This document shows, piece after piece, positions 7,686-15,209 of a DNA stretch of 58,130 bases; position 1 is the first letter of the stretch; the number at the start of each line of letters is the position of its first letter. A model generated the notes under the pieces. That model was not told the DNA's origin, did not search any database, and was given only the letters and a program-made list of their open reading frames with translations. Source of the stretch: an uncultured Clostridia bacterium (GTDB lineage Bacteria; Bacillota; Clostridia; Oscillospirales; Ruminococcaceae); assembly GCA_945923775.1 (NCBI GenBank), contig CAMELR010000015.1:1-58130 (forward strand), in the 5' to 3' direction. Both the position numbers and the translations under genes were made by a program.

Positions 7686-9110
7686 TCATTCCTCGAACTT
7701 CGTTTCAAATTTGTCTTTGGGGATCTCCTTCGGTACGTCGATAGGGTACTTACCGGTAAAGCAGCCTGAGCAGAAGCCGCAGCCCGCGTTCTCGGCGATT
7801 TTAACAACGCTGTCGGTACTGAGGAATCCCAGGGAATCAACGCCGATGATCTTTGCAATTTCCTCAACTGAATGCTTGTTCGCAATGAGGTTCTCCTTGC
7901 TGTCGATGTCGGTTCCGAAGAAGCACTCGCTTATGAACGGCGGGGAGGAGATACGCATGTGGATCTCAGTAGCCCCGGCGTGGCGGAGTAACTTCACGAC
8001 CTTAGCCGAGGTAGTTCCGCGCACGATACTGTCGTCGATAAGGACGACGCGCTTGCCCTTTACGGTCTCCGAAATTGCATTCAGCTTGATTTTAACGGAG
8101 TTTTCGCGCATTCCCTGGGTCGGCTGAATGAACGTCCTGCCTATGTAGCGGTTCTTGACGAAGCCGACGCCGTAGGGGATACCGCTCTGCTGGGCGAATC
8201 CGAGCGCAGCGTCAAGTCCGCTGTCAGGGCAGCCGATAACAACATCAGCCTGAACGGGGTGCTCAAGCGCAAGGTAATGCCCGGCGCGAAGCCTTGCACG
8301 ATGTACGCTTGCTCCCTCGATGACCGAATCAGGACGAGCGAAATATATGAATTCAAACACGCACATTGAGCTTTTCTGACCGCAGTGCGTTCTGATGGTC
8401 TGTATGCCGTTTTCGTCCACGACAACTATCTCGCCGGGTTCAACGTCTCTGACGAACTCAGCGCCGATGCTGTCGAGTGCGCAGCTCTCCGAAGCGAACA
8501 CGTAGCCCGCGTCGTCCGGGAGCCTGCCCATGCACAGCGGGCGGAATCCCTGGGGATCTCTTGCTGCGATGAGCTTTTTGGGCGACATCACAACGAGTGA
8601 GTAAGCGCCCTTTATTTTGTACATGGCTTTCTCGACCGCTTCCTGAATGGAGCCGGTCTCGAGGCGTGCCTCGGTAACTGCGTAGGATATGACCTCAGTA
8701 TCGCTTGTGCTGTGGAAGATAGCGCCTTTCAGCTCGTACTGCCTTCTAAGCTCGAGTGCGTTTATGAGATTTCCGTTGTGCGCGATGGCGAGCGCGCCCT
8801 TTACGTGGCGGACGGTCATGGGCTGACAGTTCGCGGTATTTACGTTACCCGTTGTGGAGTAGCGCACATGACCGACTGCGATCCTGCCCTGACCGAACTC
8901 CGAAAGAACGCGTTCGGTGAACACTTCGTTCACAAGTCCAAGACCCTTGTGAGTCTTGAACACGCCGCGGTCGTTGACAACGATTCCGCAGCTTTCCTGA
9001 CCTCTGTGCTGAAGCGCATACAGTCCGAAATAAGCGGAGTGCGCCACATCGGACGGCGTATTGCAGTAAATGCCGAATACGCCGCATTCCTCGTGTATAT
9101 TACCTGACAA
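7686..9110 (-). CDS. purF: Amidophosphoribosyltransferase (catalytic copy)
   Basis: The 474-residue enzyme makes phosphoribosylamine from PRPP and glutamine, the committed step. The N-terminal nucleophile is Cys9 in ECGVFGIY, implying removal of an 8-residue propeptide. Glutamine-site motifs are intact: GHVRYSTTG, AHNGNL and SDTEV. The PRPP loop is VVLIDDSIVRGTT. Cysteines matching the B. subtilis-type Fe-S cluster are present (MCVFEF, SECFFG, CGFCSGCF). It follows a PurF paralog by 6 bases, so both subunits should be made together. Confidence 0.96.
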   Translation of the reverse strand: MSGNIHEECGVFGIYCNTPSDVAHSAYFGLYALQHRGQESCGIVVNDRGVFKTHKGLGLVNEVFTERVLSEFGQGRIAVGHVRYSTTGNVNTANCQPMTVRHVKGALAIAHNGNLINALELRRQYELKGAIFHSTSDTEVISYAVTEARLETGSIQEAVEKAMYKIKGAYSLVVMSPKKLIAARDPQGFRPLCMGRLPDDAGYVFASESCALDSIGAEFVRDVEPGEIVVVDENGIQTIRTHCGQKSSMCVFEFIYFARPDSVIEGASVHRARLRAGHYLALEHPVQADVVIGCPDSGLDAALGFAQQSGIPYGVGFVKNRYIGRTFIQPTQGMRENSVKIKLNAISETVKGKRVVLIDDSIVRGTTSAKVVKLLRHAGATEIHMRISSPPFISECFFGTDIDSKENLIANKHSVEEIAKIIGVDSLGFLSTDSVVKIAENAGCGFCSGCFTGKYPIDVPKEIPKDKFETKFEE

Positions 9111-9116
9111 TTGGGA

Positions 9117-10541
9117 TCATTCCTTTCCGTTCCAGCAGTAGCTGCAAAGCCCGCTTTCAGGAAGTCCGACAGCCTTTACGGTACCCTCAAGAGACTGGAA
9201 TTCAAGCGAGGTGAGCTTGAGCCGCTTGCAGATCTCGGATCTGAGGCGCTGACCGCGTTCGGTGTTGGTGTCGCTGTACTCGTTGATGTACTTGACGCCG
9301 TCCTCGCCTTCGAATTCATGGATTATCCGGCGCGCGATAAGATCAAGCTCGGAGGTGCTGCGTGAGAAGTTAAGGTACTTGCAGCCATACATGATAGGAG
9401 GACATGCGGAGCGCATGTGTACTTCCTTAGCACCGTTGGCGTACAGGAACTCAACAGTTTCGCGGAGCTGAGTGCCTCTTACAATGCTGTCGTCGACAAA
9501 CAGGAGCTTTTTCCCCTCGATAAGCTCGTGAACGGGGATAAGCTTCATCTTTGCAACCTTGTTTCTCATGGACTGGCTCTGCGGCATAAAGCTGCGGGGC
9601 CATGTGGGGGTGTACTTTATAAAGGGGCGTGCAAACGGAATGCCGCTTCTGTTTGCGTAACCGATTGCATGCGGAACGCCTGAATCCGGAACGCCGCAGA
9701 TGAAGTCAACATCGGGCAGGTTGCCGCTCTGGATATCGTGTTCAGCCATGATCTCGCCGTTTCTGGTGCGCATGGTCTCAACGGTGACTCCCTCGTATAC
9801 CGAGTTGGGGTAGCCGTAGTATGTCCACAGGAAGGTGCAGATCTTGAGGTCGTTGATGTGACCCTCGCTGAGCACCTCTGCGCGCTTGGAGGTTATCTTC
9901 ACGATCTCGCCGGGGAGCATTTCACGGTAGATCTCGTATCCTAGCTTCTGGAATGCGAAGCTCTCAAAGGAAACGCAGTATCCGTCGTCGCGCCTTCCTA
10001 TTATAATAGGAAGTCTGCCGTTCTTGTCCCGGGCAGCAATGATACCGTCCTCAGTCAGGATAAGCAGGGACATTGTGCCCTTGATCTTTTCCTGAGCATA
10101 CTTGATTCCGTCGACGATGTTGTCGCGCTGTGCGATGAGTCCGCCGATGAGCGTGGAAGAATTAACCTTGCCGCTGCTCATTGCTTCGAAACTTGCGCTG
10201 GAATTGCTGAGCAGCTCGTTGCAAAGCTCCTCATCGTTGTTGATTATGCCGATGTTGCATACCGCGTAGGTTCCGAGCCTGGACTTGAGAAGGATAGGCT
10301 GCGGGTCAGTATCGCTGATGCTGCCAATGCAGAGATTGCCTTCCATTGCGTCTACGTCGCTCTCGAACTTTGTGCGGAACGGAGAGTTTTCAATGCTGTG
10401 AATACTTCTCTGGAAGCCCTTCTCAGGGGAATATGCAGTCATACCGCCTCTGCGTGTGCCGAGGTGAGAATGATAGTCGGTGCCGAAAAATACGTCGCTG
10501 ATACAGTTGTGTTCAGCAGCCGCTCCAAAAAAACCGCCCAT
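9117..10541 (-). CDS. PurF paralog lacking the glutaminase active site
   Basis: The 474 residues align with PurF along the full length, but the N-terminus is MGGFFG where PurF has CGVFG, so the nucleophilic Cys is absent. The other glutamine-site motifs are also changed: IGSISDTD instead of HVRYSTTG, NIGIINND instead of AHNGNL, and VNSSTLIG instead of TSDTEV. The PRPP loop is intact (LLFVDDSIVRGTQ) and the cluster cysteines are kept (KICTF, MYGCKY, CSYC). It should not hydrolyse glutamine. It may be a regulatory or structural partner of the adjacent PurF, or an ammonia-dependent enzyme. It sits directly upstream of purF in the operon. Confidence 0.88.
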   Translation of the reverse strand: MGGFFGAAAEHNCISDVFFGTDYHSHLGTRRGGMTAYSPEKGFQRSIHSIENSPFRTKFESDVDAMEGNLCIGSISDTDPQPILLKSRLGTYAVCNIGIINNDEELCNELLSNSSASFEAMSSGKVNSSTLIGGLIAQRDNIVDGIKYAQEKIKGTMSLLILTEDGIIAARDKNGRLPIIIGRRDDGYCVSFESFAFQKLGYEIYREMLPGEIVKITSKRAEVLSEGHINDLKICTFLWTYYGYPNSVYEGVTVETMRTRNGEIMAEHDIQSGNLPDVDFICGVPDSGVPHAIGYANRSGIPFARPFIKYTPTWPRSFMPQSQSMRNKVAKMKLIPVHELIEGKKLLFVDDSIVRGTQLRETVEFLYANGAKEVHMRSACPPIMYGCKYLNFSRSTSELDLIARRIIHEFEGEDGVKYINEYSDTNTERGQRLRSEICKRLKLTSLEFQSLEGTVKAVGLPESGLCSYCWNGKE

Positions 10542-10560
10542 ATAAAGTTATACCGCCTTT

Positions 10561-10605
10561 TCTGTATGTACCAACTAAACCGGGGCAGGAGGTTTCCTGC
10601 TCCGG
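10561..10605 (-). repeat. Intercistronic hairpin with TACATACAGA motif, copy 1
   Basis: Between purC and the purF paralog the minus strand has CCGGAGCAGGA and TCCTGCCCCGG forming an 11-pair stem with one mismatch (10580-10605). This is followed 9 bases later by TACATACAGA (10561-10570). The same CCTGCCCCGG and TACATACAGA blocks recur between purE and purC. It could be an mRNA processing or stability element; no T-run follows. Confidence 0.45.
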
Positions 10606-10649
10606 ATAGTCAGCGTAATATCCCGATCCCTTAGTTAAAAGCTAAATGC

Positions 10650-11372
10650 TTACTTGTTCTCGCCGAAGATACGGTGCATGATCTCCTGGTAAGCGTCCTC
10701 AACGCCGCCCATGTCTCTGCGGAAACGATCCTTGTCGAGCTTCTCGTGGGTTGTGGAATCCCAGAAGCGGCAGGTATCCGGGGAGATCTCGTCAGCAAGA
10801 ATGATCTGACCGTGGTAGCGGCCGAACTCGATCTTGAAGTCGATGAGGTCGATGTTGAGCTTCTTGAAGAAACCGAGCATGAACTTGTTTACAGCGAATG
10901 CGTACTTGGAGATGGTGTCGATCTCCTCCTGGGTAGCAAGACCCAGACCGAGTGCGTAGTAGCTGTTGATGAACGGATCGCCGAGGTCGTCGTTCTTGTA
11001 GCTGAACTCGAGGGTAGGAGTCTTGAGGGGAGTGCCTTCCTCAATGCCGAGCTTCTTGGAGAAGCTGCCTGCTGCGACGTTTCTTACGATAACTTCCAGC
11101 GGAACGATCTCAACCTTCTTAACAACGGTCTCGCGGTCGTTGATCTCCTCAACGAGGTGGGTAGGGATACCCTCCTTCTCGAGAAGGCTGAACATGTAGT
11201 TTGTCATCTTGTTGTTGATAACGCCCTTGCCGTGGATCTGACCCTTCTTCAGGCCGTTGAAAGCGGTAGCGTCGTCCTTGTAGGATACCATAACGTAATC
11301 AGGGTTCTCCTTGATAGCGAAAACCTTCTTAGCCTTGCCTTCGTAAAGCTGTTCTGCCTTTGTGTAGCTCAT
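10650..11372 (-). CDS. purC: SAICAR synthetase
   Basis: The 240-residue enzyme ligates aspartate to CAIR with ATP. The N-terminal glycine-rich YEGKAKKVF loop, the [11 protein letters not shown]-x-AAGS segment, and the C-terminal [13 protein letters not shown] motif are all present. Length is typical of the short bacterial form. It is the second gene of the purine operon, 56 bases after purE, with GGAG upstream of the ATG. Confidence 0.97.
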   Translation of the reverse strand: MSYTKAEQLYEGKAKKVFAIKENPDYVMVSYKDDATAFNGLKKGQIHGKGVINNKMTNYMFSLLEKEGIPTHLVEEINDRETVVKKVEIVPLEVIVRNVAAGSFSKKLGIEEGTPLKTPTLEFSYKNDDLGDPFINSYYALGLGLATQEEIDTISKYAFAVNKFMLGFFKKLNIDLIDFKIEFGRYHGQIILADEISPDTCRFWDSTTHEKLDKDRFRRDMGGVEDAYQEIMHRIFGENK

Positions 11373-11392
11373 GGTGATATCTCCTTTGATCT

Positions 11393-11420
11393 TCTGTATG
11401 TATTTTCCTGCCGGGGCAGG
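11393..11420 (-). repeat. Intercistronic element, copy 2 (purE-purC)
   Basis: The purE-purC gap carries CCTGCCCCGGCAGG, a small self-complementary hairpin (about 11407-11420), and then TACATACAGA at 11393-11402. The two blocks match those in the purC to purF-paralog gap, though the spacing and hairpin partner differ. Confidence 0.4.
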
Positions 11421-11428
11421 GAATAGAC

Positions 11429-11932
11429 TTAGATTTCCTTTGCAGTTTCCTGCATTTTTGCGTCAGCGGCGAGGTTCTTCTCGTTCTGCTTCTTCTTGAA
11501 AGCAAGCAGCTTTTCCGCGATGGAATCGTCGCTTACCGCGAGGATCTCCGCCGCGAGATAGCCGGCGTTGGCAGCCGCGTCGATGCCTACTGTTGCAACG
11601 GGAACTCCCGGGGGCATCATAACGGAGCTGAGCAGCGCGTCAACGCCCTCGAGCGCCTTAGCCTTTACAGGGATAGCGATTACCGGTAGGGTGGTGTTGC
11701 CTGCGATGGCTCCCGCGAGGTGAGCCGCCATGCCTGCTGCTGCGATGATAACTCCGAAACCGTTCGCGCGTGCGTTCTGAGCGAACTCCGCAACCTCCTT
11801 AGGGGAGCGGTGAGCGGAAAGCACTCTCATCTCGAACGGGATACCGAACTCCTTGAGAGCTTCAGCAGCCTTGCGTACAACGGGGAAGTCGCTGTCGCTG
11901 CCCATTACTATGCCGACTTTTTTCTCTGACAT
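11429..11932 (-). CDS. purE: 5-(carboxyamino)imidazole ribonucleotide mutase
   Basis: The 167-residue enzyme provides CAIR for PurC. The GSDSDFPVV loop, the LSAHRSP motif with the catalytic His, and [14 protein letters not shown] are intact. It is the first structural gene of the purine operon. It lies 24 bases downstream of an intrinsic terminator hairpin, so its expression should depend on read-through. The ribosome binding site is AAGGAAG. No purK is visible nearby; whether the enzyme uses N5-CAIR or AIR plus CO2 cannot be settled from the motifs I checked. Confidence 0.96.
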   Translation of the reverse strand: MSEKKVGIVMGSDSDFPVVRKAAEALKEFGIPFEMRVLSAHRSPKEVAEFAQNARANGFGVIIAAAGMAAHLAGAIAGNTTLPVIAIPVKAKALEGVDALLSSVMMPPGVPVATVGIDAAANAGYLAAEILAVSDDSIAEKLLAFKKKQNEKNLAADAKMQETAKEI

Positions 11933-11956
11933 ATTATCTTCCTTTCGTCTGCTTGA

Positions 11957-11988
11957 TAATAAAAATAGCTGTATGCGGAATACAGCTA
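11957..11988 (-). terminator. Leader terminator (attenuator) upstream of purE
   Basis: On the minus strand TAGCTGTAT and ATACAGCTA form a perfect 9-pair stem with loop TCCGC, followed by TTTTTATTATC. It stands between the purine promoter and purE, so it can stop transcription before the operon. The loop plus 3' arm is complementary to the leader segment at 12041-12057. Confidence 0.8.
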
Positions 11989-11993
11989 AAAAG

Positions 11994-12080
11994 TTACAAT
12001 TGTGTTATGGTTGCACTTATTCTGTAAAAAGAAGCCGTAATTCCGCCAAAGCAGCTATGATGTGAGTTCGGACGCTTCAT
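11994..12080 (-). CDS. Possible 28-residue leader peptide in the purE leader
   Basis: The ATG at 12080 is preceded by AGGGAG at good distance (8 bases after GGGAGA) and runs 28 codons to TAA at 11996-11994, seven bases before the terminator stem. The peptide begins MKRPNSHHSCFGG. It has no run of one amino acid. The ribosome binding site lies in the 5' arm of the long-range helix, and codons 8-14 cover the antiterminator segment. Translation would therefore affect folding. It could also be a chance ORF in a structured RNA. Confidence 0.35.
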   Translation of the reverse strand: MKRPNSHHSCFGGITASFYRISATITQL

Positions 12081-12150
12081 CTCATTGCTCTCCCTTTACA
12101 GTTTTTCCGCCGGGATATCCGGTCGGCAGGATAAATAAAACCATAAATAT

Positions 12151-12179
12151 ATTTTACTATATAATTGCCGGAATTTCAA
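12151..12179 (-). promoter_or_regulatory. Sigma-A promoter of the purine operon
   Basis: On the minus strand TTGAAA (12179-12174), a 17-base spacer, and TAAAAT (12156-12151). Expected start of transcription is near 12144. Confidence 0.7.
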
Positions 12180-12262
12180 GTGCTTTTTTAAAAATTCCAC
12201 AAATTTTATCAAAAAGTTGCACAAATGAGACCGAAATCCGGCAATATATCTGTAATTTACCG

Positions 12263-12952
12263 TCAGAGGAGAATTGCGTCGTTTATCCGCAGTCCGAATT
12301 CCACTCCGAGAAACGCCGCGGCGCGCCGGCAGAGCTTCATTCTGTCGAGGAAAATCTCGAAATACTCCATTATGGAAGATATTGTCTGGTCGATCGTAAG
12401 GTCAAGGATAAGACGCTTTTTGTCGTCCGTGAAATACAGCGACGATTTCTCAACGGCGTAGTTCACGCGGTCGTGGATATCCCGCGCGAGATTCTCCGAG
12501 CTTGGAACGAAAGGCCCGTCAGCGGAACGCACCCTTGATCTGCGTACATCTGACTTATCCGCGATGATAAGTGCGGCGGCTATCGGGGTCACAGGGGCGG
12601 CGGTGTTTTCGTCGTGGTTTCCGATTGCTGAAATTATGAGCGAGATCTCGTTCGCTGGCATTCCAAGATTGTCAAGCAGGCGGAACGCCATAATTGCGCC
12701 GCTCTGCGCATGATCTACGCGGTTTATCACGTTTCCTATATCATGCATGTAAGCCGCGATTTCCGCAAGCTCGCAGGTCCGCTGTTCATAGCCGAGTTCG
12801 GTCAGAATCATGAATGCGGAAGCCGCGGCGCGTTCAACGTGCGCGTTGGAATGCTCAGTGTAGCCTATTGTGCTGAGCGCCGCGTCTGCATAATTGATGT
12901 AGGTTTGTATATCCTTGTTGCGGCGGATATACTCGTAGGTAATGTTGCTCAA
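12263..12952 (-). CDS. HD-domain phosphohydrolase family protein
   Basis: The 229-residue protein has the HD-domain metal ligands: an early His in SNAHVERAA, the doublet YMHDIGN near residue 70, a further His in VDHAQSGA, and NHDE about 30 residues on. It is followed by a IADKSDVRR segment typical of this HD family. The substrate is unknown (nucleotides are common in the family). The start overlaps the gtrA-like stop as ATGA, so it is translated with GtrA and the alpha-galactosidase. A link to purine nucleotides through the neighbouring operon is only positional. Confidence 0.85.
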   Translation of the reverse strand: MSNITYEYIRRNKDIQTYINYADAALSTIGYTEHSNAHVERAAASAFMILTELGYEQRTCELAEIAAYMHDIGNVINRVDHAQSGAIMAFRLLDNLGMPANEISLIISAIGNHDENTAAPVTPIAAALIIADKSDVRRSRVRSADGPFVPSSENLARDIHDRVNYAVEKSSLYFTDDKKRLILDLTIDQTISSIMEYFEIFLDRMKLCRRAAAFLGVEFGLRINDAILL

Positions 12953-13515
12953 TTGTCTTTCCTTTCATTTCCGGCTTTTTTTCTGAAAACCAGGAGCTTG
13001 CTGAGAACATAGTTGAGGATCAGTATAATGACATTTGAAAACAGCTTGCAGCCCAGTTCGTACCAACTGTTCTGTATGCCGGTGAGGTCTACCAGCAGGA
13101 ACATTATCACGAGATCCACGAAAAGCGTCGCAAGGCGTGCCGCATAGAACGACGCCGCTTCACGGAGCACTCCGGAGGCGCGTTTTTCAGTGCTCCGGAA
13201 AACCACGGTGCGGTTAGTGACGAACGCGAACGTTACCGACAGTATCCAGGAGATGATAACAGGGAGGGCGGTCGCGCTGTCGGTCCCGAAAACGGAGGTT
13301 ATGCTGAAAATCCATCTCAGCCACACCGGCACAGACTGTGCGTCCGGGAAGATCCAGCGTGCCGCGTAGTAGCTCGCAAAGCTGATGATGGTTGTCAGCA
13401 CTCCGAACACGACGTACATTATTATCTCGCGGTAGTTTGCGTAAAGCTGCTTCCTGCCGTCCCTGGTTTTCAGCCCGGAAAAAATCTCGCGTATCGTTTC
13501 TTTTCCGAATTTCAT
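12949..13515 (-). CDS. GtrA-family membrane protein
   Basis: The 188-residue protein has four hydrophobic segments (about residues 30-55, 80-105, 125-145, 155-175) and the GtrA-family pattern of TNRTVVF between helices 2 and 3 and LNYVLSKLLVFR at the end. GtrA proteins are thought to help move undecaprenyl-linked sugars or glycan precursors across the membrane. An N-terminal cytoplasmic extension of about 28 residues is basic. Both ends overlap neighbours by ATGA, placing it in an alpha-galactosidase operon. Confidence 0.88.
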   Translation of the reverse strand: MKFGKETIREIFSGLKTRDGRKQLYANYREIIMYVVFGVLTTIISFASYYAARWIFPDAQSVPVWLRWIFSITSVFGTDSATALPVIISWILSVTFAFVTNRTVVFRSTEKRASGVLREAASFYAARLATLFVDLVIMFLLVDLTGIQNSWYELGCKLFSNVIILILNYVLSKLLVFRKKAGNERKDN

Positions 13516-14795
13516 GCGCGGTCGATGCGGGTAAGTCTGAACATTGCGGCGCCGTGCGGCTTGACTTCCGCTGATATCTCCCCGGATACCTCGCTGTCTG
13601 TGCCTGTCCAGATCTCACGGGCGCTGAATGTGCAGTCTATCGGAAGCTCCGCAGTGATGGAGCATTCCTTTTCGCCGCAGTTGAACAGGGCGATATAGTA
13701 CGACTTTCCATCGGTGCGGGAGGTAAACCATGCGATCTGTTCGCCGTCGTCAACGGTCTTTCTGAACAGCGGGTGAGCGGAATGCGTGTTGTTCAGGCAG
13801 TCTATCAGTTCAGCATTTGTCAGCAGGCTCATTGTGAAATCATCGAACTTTGTCATTTCGCCGCCTATCATCAGCGGGGAGCGCATAATGCTCCAGAGCG
13901 ACATCATCGTGATCTGCTCGTCCTTGGTGAATTTAGTCCAGCCGTCGGGGCCGTAATCCTGGAGTATTGCGCCGATGGGGAGCATGTCCGCGTCGGGGAA
14001 GTGCCCCGCGCCCGCATGAATGCACCAAGTCTGCGCGCGGTTGAACATATCGAGGAGCTGCGGCCAGTTGTCCCAGAAATCGTCGGTGATGCGCCACATG
14101 TTGCTGACCTGCTTGTAAAGTTCCGCCTTTTCGGGGAGCGCCGCTCCGGGAGAGAGGCTCAGCACCATATCGCGGCCACAGGAGCGCAGCGATTCGCTCA
14201 GCATTACAAGCTCGGATTCCTCGTGCGGGAGCTCGCGGCAGATGTCGTCTACCTTGATGAAATCAACGCCCCAGCTCTTGTAAAGTTCGAAAATGCTGTC
14301 GTAGTACTCGCGGGCGCCTTCCTTTTCGGGATCAACGCCGTACATATCGGTGTTCCACTGGCATATGCTGGATGTCTTGGCGATCTCCCGCGCAGTTCTG
14401 GAGGTGCCCTTGATCGCGGTGTTGCGGTGAACCGCCTGGCGGGGAATTCCGCGCATGATGTGAATGCCGAATTTAAGCCCCAGCGAGTGTACGTACTCGG
14501 CTAAAGGCGCGAAGCCCTTTCCGTCAGCGGCGGAGGGAAACCTCTCGACCGCGGGGATAAGTCTTGAATATTCGTCCATGCAAAGCTCGGTGAACGGCTG
14601 ATATTCGTGGTTCTGTGCGATAGGATTGCTCCACTGGATATCCACGACGATGTACTGCCAGCCGTACTGCTTGAGGTTTTCCGCCATGAATTTCGCGTTG
14701 GCGCGAACGGTTTCCTCGTTGACTGCGGCTCCGTAGCAGTCCCAGCTATTCCAGCCCATGGGCGGGGTCTTTACAAATGATGTATTATTAGGCAT
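13512..14795 (-). CDS. GH27 alpha-galactosidase, cytoplasmic
   Basis: The 427-residue enzyme starts with the GH27 signature PPMGWNSWDCYG. The nucleophile Asp is in DFIKVDDICR and the acid/base Asp is in WRITDDFWDNW. A small C-terminal beta domain follows. There is no signal peptide, so it should remove alpha-galactosyl units from imported sugars. It is the first gene of a three-gene operon with GtrA and HD-domain proteins, under the promoter at 14834-14862. The ATG has AAGGAG 8 bases upstream. Confidence 0.94.
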   Translation of the reverse strand: MPNNTSFVKTPPMGWNSWDCYGAAVNEETVRANAKFMAENLKQYGWQYIVVDIQWSNPIAQNHEYQPFTELCMDEYSRLIPAVERFPSAADGKGFAPLAEYVHSLGLKFGIHIMRGIPRQAVHRNTAIKGTSRTAREIAKTSSICQWNTDMYGVDPEKEGAREYYDSIFELYKSWGVDFIKVDDICRELPHEESELVMLSESLRSCGRDMVLSLSPGAALPEKAELYKQVSNMWRITDDFWDNWPQLLDMFNRAQTWCIHAGAGHFPDADMLPIGAILQDYGPDGWTKFTKDEQITMMSLWSIMRSPLMIGGEMTKFDDFTMSLLTNAELIDCLNNTHSAHPLFRKTVDDGEQIAWFTSRTDGKSYYIALFNCGEKECSITAELPIDCTFSAREIWTGTDSEVSGEISAEVKPHGAAMFRLTRIDRA

Positions 14796-14833
14796 AGGTT
14801 TACTCCTTAATAATTATAAATTTATACATTTCT

Positions 14834-14862
14834 ATTATACCATGAATCGTTTCTTTTTTCAA
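14834..14862 (-). promoter_or_regulatory. Promoter of the alpha-galactosidase operon
   Basis: On the minus strand TTGAAA (14862-14857), 17 bases, TATAAT (14839-14834). Confidence 0.75.
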
Positions 14863-14908
14863 GCCGTTATTCTATTTTTATATTGCCTTTTTATCGGGTA
14901 AGTTTCAG

Positions 14909-14947
14909 GGGTAAAATAAAAGGAACCGCACAGCAATGCGGTTCCTT
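14909..14947 (-). terminator. Terminator of tRNA-Ser
   Basis: AAGGAACCGCA and TGCGGTTCCTT form an 11-pair stem with a 6-base loop, followed by TTATTTTA on the minus strand. Confidence 0.85.
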
Positions 14948-14954
14948 GAGATAT

Positions 14955-15042
14955 TGGCGGAGACGGCGAGATTCGAACTCGCGGGGGCAAAGCCCTAACT
15001 GATTTCGAGTCAGCCCCGTTATGACCACTTCGATACGTCTCC
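14955..15042 (-). tRNA. tRNA-Ser(CGA)
   Basis: The acceptor stem GGAGACG/CGTCTCC, discriminator G and encoded CCA are present. The anticodon arm CTGACTCGAAATCAG gives anticodon CGA. The long variable arm (about 15 bases around GGGCTTTGCCC) and the T-arm GTTCGAATC fit class II tRNA-Ser. It has its own promoter at 15060-15088 and a terminator. Confidence 0.96.
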
Positions 15043-15059
15043 AAAGAAATAACAGTAAT

Positions 15060-15088
15060 ATTTTACACCAAAAAAACGTTTTTGTCAA
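15060..15088 (-). promoter_or_regulatory. Promoter of tRNA-Ser
   Basis: On the minus strand TTGACA (15088-15083), 17 bases, TAAAAT (15065-15060). Confidence 0.75.
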
Positions 15089-15137
15089 GTACCCAGGAAG
15101 CAAATTTGCAAAAAAGCCCGGAAAATTAAAAAACGCC

Positions 15138-15166
15138 TTGATTTTCCCACACATTTCCTATATAAT
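15138..15166 (+). promoter_or_regulatory. Promoter of the GH2 gene
   Basis: TTGATT (15138-15143), 17 bases, TATAAT (15161-15166), 44 bases before the chosen start. Confidence 0.7.
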
Positions 15167-15209
15167 ATTCCTGAGAAACCAAGCCGAAAGGCATAACGGA
15201 GGACGAAAC

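Larger units (their letters stand above)
11933..12144 (-). promoter_or_regulatory. Candidate structured attenuation leader of the purine operon
   Basis: The roughly 210-nt leader contains, in transcript order: (1) a hairpin CCGACCGG-ATATC-CCGGCGG at 12107-12126; (2) CTGTAAAGGGAG (12090-12101), able to form 12 consecutive pairs including G-U with the later CUUCUUUUUACAG (12022-12034); (3) inside that helix, TAGCTGCTTTGGCGGAA (12041-12057), whose two 6-base halves pair with TTCCGC and CAGCTA of the terminator; (4) the terminator at 11957-11988. Terminator and antiterminator are mutually exclusive. It does not match the purine, ZTP, PRPP or THF riboswitch consensus sequences that I know. The ligand or trigger is unknown. 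Confidence 0.6.

Noticed and set aside
11933-12144. Classical purine (guanine/adenine) or ZTP riboswitch upstream of purE
   Set aside because: The conserved loop and junction sequences of those classes are not found in the leader, although the arrangement is riboswitch-like.
15021-15209. N-terminal extension of the GH2 gene
   Set aside because: It covers the tRNA-Ser 5' end and promoter and the GH2 promoter; GGAGGA and the sugar-binding domain start at 15210.
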